A DNA stretch of 64,000 nt from Pteria penguin (Eukaryota; Mollusca; Bivalvia; Pterioida; Pteriidae), in the NCBI GenBank assembly GCA_035048485.1, contig CM068592.1, positions 37,580,001-37,644,000 on the forward strand, read 5' to 3'. The notes under the pieces were generated by a model. The model saw only the letters and a program-made list of their open reading frames with translations, was not told the DNA's origin and ran no database searches. Position numbers and translations under genes: made by a program. Shown one piece after another: positions 58,421 through 64,000 of the stretch; position 1 is the stretch's first letter; each line of letters opens with the position of its first letter.

Positions 58421-58684
58421 ATCCACAGTCTCAATCTCTCTTCCATTGTAAAAAAAAAAATCGGAATTTCTTATATTGTCACCATTTCTAAATACTACAA
58501 TTTTAGTTTTTTCAACATTTAAGGTCAGTTTCCACTCCTCATTATAAATATGTAAAGAATCTAATATAAGTTGCAACGCTTCTGGACTTTCACCGAATAT
58601 TACCATGTCAGCGACATACATCAATAAAAACAAATTCAACATATTAGTTTCAATTGAGGGACAATGCTCTCTAATAAAAGACAT
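58421..58684 (-). pseudogene. Older non-LTR retrotransposon RT fragment (split by LINE insertion)
   Basis: The minus-strand frame reads LFLLMYVADMVIFGESPEAL, then LTLNVEKTKIVVFRNGDN and NGREIETVDKFNYL. It covers the RT C motif, here YVAD in place of YADD, and motifs D and E. Coding continues at 53391 as GKLFNYNGKF on the other side of the 53392-58406 insertion. The altered catalytic box shows the element was, or became, dead. Upstream sequence beyond 58684 is lost. Confidence 0.75.
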
Positions 58685-58996
58685 TTCACAATCGTTAACA
58701 TACAGGCTGTACGATATAGGTGACAGTACCTCGCTACCTAGGGATCATCGCTACCTATGGAATACCACCCATTGATCTACTGAAAACTGTGTACCTGTAG
58801 TGGTCAGTGTGACCGAATGATTCTTTTATTTAACTTCGATGTGAACTCTTAACCATCTCATGGTCAATAGACTCTATAATATTAGATTGTAGTAAACTCT
58901 TACTAGTTGTATTATATGTCGATTATTCTTGATATATAAATATTTGTTGCACCAAGTGACTTCGTGGAATATGACAGTAAAAATAGTAGGATTTGA

Positions 58997-59028
58997 CCAG
59001 AGACATAGACTACTTTCCATGTCTCTGG
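58997..59028. repeat. Short hairpin
   Basis: CCAGAGACAT (58997-59006) pairs with ATGTCTCTGG (59019-59028). A similar GACCAGAGACATAGATATCTCTG occurs at about 26139-26161, so it may belong to a small repeat. Confidence 0.5.
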
Positions 59029-59081
59029 AATTTGACTGATGGGGACTCTGGGTATAACTGTACATCAGGAAATTGAATTAT

Positions 59082-61073
59082 TTCAGACCAGGGACGTATA
59101 TAACACACACACAAAAAAAATCAATTAAATAATAAGATTTTTTTTCATGTATCAGTTAGTAATGAATAAAATGGATTATGAAATACTAGAAAATAAGATA
59201 GAATGACAATTTATGGTGTCACGATAAAGATTGATTACATACAAGACAGTGTTATAGTACTGTAATGAGAGCCCCTGAAACAAGGCCCTCAGTAATTGTT
59301 ATAAATATATATAAAAATCAAATTTAAGCGAAAACGTAAAATGATTTGGCTATACAGAAATACATAATATAACAAAACACAATTAAATATTGAAAATTTA
59401 TTCTCTATTCAAAATTACTTTTTCAAGATACTTATGCTACCCCGAGCATAAATCTTCATTCCCACAGCATCAAAATCACCTCTAAGAATCCTGTTACAAA
59501 AACCTTTGAATATCGAGAAAATAATTCACAAATCAATCAGTTATGAATAAAAAGGATTATGAAATACTAGAAAATTAGATAGATTGACAATTTATGATGT
59601 CATAATAAAGACTGATTACATATAAGACGGGGTTATAGTAATGAGAGCTCCTGAAGCAAGACCCTCATTGATTATTATAAATATATATGAAAATCAAATT
59701 TAAGCAAAAAAGTAAAATGAGTTGGCTATACAGAAATACATAATGTAACAAAACACAGTTAAATATTTATATTTTATTCTCTATTTAAAATTCCTTTTAC
59801 AAGATGCTCATACCACCCCGAGCATAAATCTTCATTCCCACAGCATCAGCATTACCTCTAAGAATCCTGTTACAAAAATCTTTAAATAGTGAAAAATAAT
59901 TCACGTATCAGTAAGTTATGAATAAAAAGGATTATGACATACTAGAAAATAAGATAGAATGACAATTTATGGTATCGTAATAAAAATTGATTACATACAA
60001 GACGATGTTACAGTAATGAGAGCTCTCGTAACAAGGCCCTCAGTAATTATCATAAATCTTTATGAAAATCAAATTTAAACAAAAAAGTAAAATGAGTTGG
60101 CTATACAGAAATACTTAATGTAACAAAATACAATTATATATTGAAAATTTATTCTCTAATTAAAATTCCTTTTGCAAAATGCCCATGCTACCCCAAACAA
60201 CAAACTTCATCCCCACAGCATTTACATTACTCCTAATAATCCTTTAAAATGTATTGACAAGTGTGGCATTGTCAAAAAACGATTTTTGATTGAAGAAGGG
60301 AGTTATATAAAAAAGAAAACATTGGTGGCATTGCTATTTAGGATGTATTTAAAAAGATTGATCACTAAGAAAATAGCGGTGTCTTCATGAAAGAAAAAAC
60401 ATAACCCACAATGGCTTCCCTCAATTCGAAGTTAAAAAATAAACTTGCAGAATAAAATCTAGTAAAACAACGCCAGATGGCACTGAAGCGATAATAGATT
60501 AATCGAGAAATCTCTTCACATCAGCGTGTCACCTTCAAACAAAAAAGTTTATTGAAAGATAAAGTGGAGGCATTACGTGCTACTCAGGAATCCGACATTT
60601 CTTACTCTTCTCTGAATTCATTCATTTTTTACCTTAATTATGTGTCTTTTTATCTAAATCTCAAAATTAAAAATGCATAGTCAATTCCCTTTTCACTTTC
60701 GGTTTTGCTCCAATGTTGACAATCGAAGGAAAACGAAGGTCTAGGTCGTATTTTAATTTAGTTCTATTGAAATCGTCGGGTACGCCACAGGGGCCATAGA
60801 CGGGGTATCAGATATACAGTTTGCGTGTATTTTAAATGCAAGTTTTACCTCATACTTATTCTATATTATAACTTACCTTGTTTCCGATGCAAGGGACGTC
60901 ATTTTATTGCTGATTTCTTTTTTGAGTCAAGTGAAATAGAACAATATGGCGGATAATGGCGTTCCGTCGCGTGAGTGTTTTAATCGGTGTCAATGACACA
61001 CGAGATATTGTGGTCCCACAGGCTCTACTGGCTCAGTTGCATATCCCCTAGTTATATACGTCCCTGTTCAGAC
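59082..61073. mobile_element. hAT-like non-autonomous DNA element with satellite interior
   Basis: CAGGGACGTATATAAC (59089-59104) and its exact complement (61051-61066) are 16-bp terminal inverted repeats. TTCAGAC flanks both (59082-59088 and 61067-61073). CAGGG ends are typical of hAT elements, which usually give 8-bp duplications; here 7 match. The left half holds three tandem units of about 380 bp; the right half (60250-61050) is unique with no transposase. The class is inferred from the ends. Confidence 0.7.
59130..60250 (+). repeat. Three-unit tandem repeat of about 380 bp
   Basis: ATGAATAAAA(A)GGATTATG recurs at about 59162, 59542 and 59918 (spacing 380 and 376). AGAGC(C/T)CCTGAA(A/G)CAAG(G/A)CCCTCA and the GCATAAATCTTCATTCCCAC word recur in step, though the last unit is more diverged. 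It lies wholly inside the 59089-61066 element. Confidence 0.85.
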
Positions 61074-61262
61074 TTAACCACACTATTTGTTTGGCTTTTG
61101 TCAAATTAAATGACCGTCCTAAGTCGGTATCGTAATTGCACTACAATCAAATATTTTTGTAATGTGTTATATGTTCTAGTATATTATTTATATTCATGTA
61201 TTGTATAGCTCCATGGTGACTTCTGCCACATAACTGAGCCAGTAACTCCTCTTTTTATCTTT
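61074..61262 (+). repeat. Naiad/Penelope-like 3' tail fragment 5
   Basis: TTAACCACACTATTTGTTTGGC, GACCGTCCTAAGTCGGTATC and the end CATAACTGAGCCAGTAACTCC match the distal tail at 8570-8745 closely. It starts immediately after the right target duplication of the hAT-like element. Confidence 0.75.
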
Positions 61263-62095
61263 TAGACTTGATTTCGATCATCATAAATGCCGGGTCTCCC
61301 CCTTCGTAGCACACGAATCCACCACTGTATTTCTGCTGTGGTAAGTTTCATTAAAGTTAAAAACGTTTCACCGACTTTTCTATATTGTCGCATACACAAC
61401 GCGTATTAAGAAATCAATCAACGGGAAGTGCTGCATTTCAGTCGTGCGTAAAACAACTTGCTTCACTTTTGAAATGCGAAATTCAATATTTACTCTGAAC
61501 GTTATTAGTTACTGTTAAAACGAGGCTTTAAATTTGCCAGTAACACAAAATTAACTTTGAACTGTATCAACTGAATATGATTCAACCAGTTACTAAATAT
61601 ATTCTGTTCCCTCATACATACGATTCCCAATTTACATCATGATAGGTATCTGAAAGTACGGGCGATATTTACCGGACCAAACAACCGGATGTCAATTACG
61701 TAGTAGAGAACTGATGACATGTAGAGGAACAAAGGTAAAAACAGAGACAATAGAATAAAGCAATTTCAGAGATTTCATGCATGTGTGTCGTTCCTTTCTG
61801 ACGAAGGCACAGCTGACGGCTGTATGGACTCTATTGATATATACTATGGTTCAATCATTTTACTTGACAGTTATCGATTTGGATCCGCTGGTTGGGGCAG
61901 ACCCCGGTGTGACTGTCTACTATAAGTATGATACCGTCTACTTTAATTTATAGGTCAATGAAAACATTTTGAAAATAAAGATAAAATACATTGCTAATTT
62001 TGACAGGACAGGGATTTTTATGTAAGTTTTCGATGTCTCAGTCAACACGGGGCGCGCCCCTGAATCCGTCACTGATATACATGACACTAACTCTA
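61263..62095. other. Unassigned DNA
   Basis: No gene recognised. Confidence 0.35.
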
Positions 62096-62097
62096 TA

Positions 62098-62200
62098 TGC
62101 AGGCCCGTAGGAAGCAATTCAAAAGTGGAGGGGCAAACCTTGTAAACTCAAAACAAAATCTGCAAATGATACCACTGTTTTAAAGGGAATGACATTATGT
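62098..62200. repeat. Dispersed repeat with CAAAAGTGGAGGG start, copy 2
   Basis: Shares ATTCAAAAGTGGAGG, CTCAAAACAAAAT and ACCACTGTTTTAAA with 16385-16460. Confidence 0.45.
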
Positions 62201-63045
62201 ACCATAAATGTAGCTACAGCAACAGAAGATATTCAGTGTGAAATTAATATCCCATATTTTAATGAAAACAACTTTTTAAAAGCAAATTAAGTAAGTAGCG
62301 ACATAACAACAGACAGATACATTATTATATTGGTATCTTTAAACTTATTCGTTGTTATTTCAAACAATATTCTTGAATATCGAGTGAATATGTATTGTTA
62401 TAGTATAGTATAGTATAATAATATTGTAATGATATTATCATATTTCATTGTACATAACTGATCTTTAAGCTGTAATGCTTTTGATTAATAAACTATACTA
62501 TACATACTATACATATAATCGCTTAATTATCTGATAGGAGAAATGTACGTATATCATGTGAATGAAAAAGTGTAAAGGGTGGGGTGGGTGGGGGTGGGGG
62601 GTTAAGCAATAGGTGTGAAATAGACAACATTGTCATTGTGTTAGTTAAAGTGATTATCAAGCGATTTCCTTTGTCATCGATTTGTTACCAGTACTCAGAT
62701 ATATACAATTTGCTTTCCGTATAAGTTTTATAGGGAATGGTCACACTCAAATATAGATTTATTTTTGTTTGTTTATCTATCTATTCATTATTCAATAATT
62801 ATTTATTCATTTATAGATCTAAATATCTTATTTTTAATATTTCAAAAATTTCTTGTACAGCGTTTTGTTATTTCACTATTTTATTTAATACACAGTTATG
62901 AAACAGTGATCTTTACAAGGTATATATGCATATACATTCTTAGTTGGAAAAAACTCCACATCAATCATGTTCTCGGAAAGAAATGACCACGTAGTACAGC
63001 ATACAGCTACCTTTTATTTATTCATTCATTTGTTTTTAGATTTTT
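62201..63045. other. Unassigned AT-rich DNA
   Basis: No gene recognised; TATAG runs (62400-62420) and a G-rich run (62580-62602) are present. Confidence 0.35.
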
Positions 63046-63049
63046 TGGC

Positions 63050-63053
63050 TTGC

Positions 63054-63084
<31 letters not shown>

Positions 63085-63340
63085 AGGGTCGTCAGTGATT
63101 TTCAGAGGTTTTCAATGTAGACTTCAGAGTGTTGAAGAGGTTTTCTCGCTGTTTTCTGAGTCGTCAGTTTTTTGTTTCTTTTTTTTTTTTGTTTTTGTTT
63201 TTTGTTTTTTTTGTTTTTTGTTTTTTTTTCCAGTGAAGACTTCAGAGTTTTGCAGTGTTTATCAGGGCCGTCGGGGATATAGTGTTTTTCAGGGTAGATT
63301 TCAGTGTTTTTGCAGATTTTATCAGAGGAAAACGGGATTC
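63050..63340. repeat. C-run, (CT)n, T-rich and TTTTCAG-type short-period repeats
   Basis: A C-run and (CT)n at 63053-63085 are followed by TTTTCAGAG/TTCAGAGTGTT units and long T runs (63178-63230). TTTTGCAGTGTTTATCAG links it to 45950-46040 in reverse complement. The open frame across it is an artefact. Confidence 0.6.
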
Positions 63341-63351
63341 TCGGGGATTTT

Positions 63352-64000
63352 TTTTAGCTCACCTGAGCCAAAGGCTGAAGTGAGCTATAGTCATAGTGCG
63401 CCGTCCGTCGTCGTCGTCCGTCTGTCCGTCGTTAACTTTTTCACATTTTCGACTTCTTCTCTGAAATACCTTTGCAGATTTGGATCAAACTTTGTATATA
63501 TGATGTACTCAAGGTCCCCTTCTAAACTTGTGTTGGGGATCCAACCCAGATTCCCTCAGGGGTGGATCCAGGACGGGGCCAAAAGTGCCAAAACGGTACC
63601 CCTCTTCAAAAATCTTTCCCTCCAGAACCAGTGCATAAATCGGAAAACTCATTGCATTTGAACAATCTACAAAGATGGGTTATCAAAAATTGTGTTCGGG
63701 GTTAAGATCCATCAAATAGAAATTTACGCTTTTTTGACATGTTTCTGGACTTGGTTAATTTCAATGCAGAAAAGTGTCATGTGTTCCAGTTAAATGATAT
63801 TTATGATTTCTGAATGACTATTTCGATCATAATTACGGTAAGGAATATTATTGTGAAAGAATTTTGTCAATATCTCAATTTTTGGATTTTTTATGAATTT
63901 TTTAAGACTTCCAAAAGGGGGGGGGGGGGGGGTTGGCCATTTTTCACATTTTCAACTTTGTCTGCAAAACTATTAAAAGGATTTTAATAAATCTTGGTAG
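63352..64000 (+). mobile_element. AGCTCACCTGAG-type element (HINE-like), copy 4, runs off the window
   Basis: TTTTAGCTCACCTGAGCC with the terminal hairpin (63352-63386, one mismatch) starts the element. Then come GTCCGTCGTCGTCGTCCGTC and the ATTTTGTCAATATCTCAATT block shared with 23140 and 24430. A G-run lies at 63917-63931. The 3' end is beyond the window. Confidence 0.65.

Noticed and set aside
63050..63661. 203-codon open frame
   Set aside because: Runs through (CT)n, T-rich repeats and the start of an AGCTCACCTGAG element; no motif.

Overview
The window looks like AT-rich, gene-poor nuclear DNA of a lophotrochozoan animal, most likely a bivalve mollusc. This rests on the types of element present: a SINE resembling the RUDI/Meta-SINE group, a Penelope-like element of the permuted Naiad type, a Helentron-type Helitron, and non-autonomous elements with AGCTCACCTGAG termini. 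No database search was possible, so the species is inference. I found no convincing host gene, rRNA or functional tRNA gene. Almost everything readable is transposable-element sequence, much of it nested.

Layout. 1-6.5 kb: relics, including a reverse-transcriptase C-terminus, three 3'-tail fragments of the Naiad family (all + strand), a (TA)n-flanked 59-bp inverted repeat, and a tRNA-derived SINE with an 11-bp target duplication. 6.5-8.75 kb: a decayed + strand Naiad copy. 8.75-18.6 kb: mostly unrecognised AT-rich DNA, one copy of a repeat family rich in TTACGTAA (from 13.9 kb), and a 32-base poly-C tract. 18,624-22,641: a 4.0-kb DNA element whose inverted ends are arrays of a GGTCAAAACGTACCC-like motif with a TTTATATA duplication; an AGCTCACCTGAG element is nested inside. 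23.1-29.8 kb: further composite repeats, with a nested zinc-finger fragment and a second SINE.

30,707-38,512 is the main coding locus: a Helentron of about 2,600 codons, interrupted by two one-base indels. Its domains in order are a C76-like cysteine peptidase, an OTU peptidase, an 18-residue basic repeat, a DUF6570-like zinc region, the Helitron N domain and HUH/Y2 nuclease, a PIF1-type helicase, and an APE-like endonuclease. An AGCTCACCTGAG element made of about 145-bp units, each with YY1-like and CCAAT-box-like sites, ends 79 bp upstream of its start codon. Behind the gene, degenerate copies of the gene's own 3' end form a tandem array.

41.5-45.2 kb: two adjacent further copies of the TTACGTAA family. 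47.9-51.0 kb: a better-preserved Naiad copy on the minus strand that keeps its YLDD box. 51.25-58.7 kb: an old minus-strand non-LTR retrotransposon split by a 5,015-bp APE-type LINE (14-bp target duplication) whose ORF2 begins with a 2A-like peptide and lacks its RT domain. 59,089-61,066: a DNA element with CAGGG-type inverted ends carrying a 380-bp satellite. 61.1-64 kb: another Naiad tail, simple repeats and the start of another AGCTCACCTGAG element.

The elements do not form a pathway. Their links are structural: nesting gives relative ages, and a Helentron lies next to a non-autonomous element whose ends resemble those of Helentron-derived elements.
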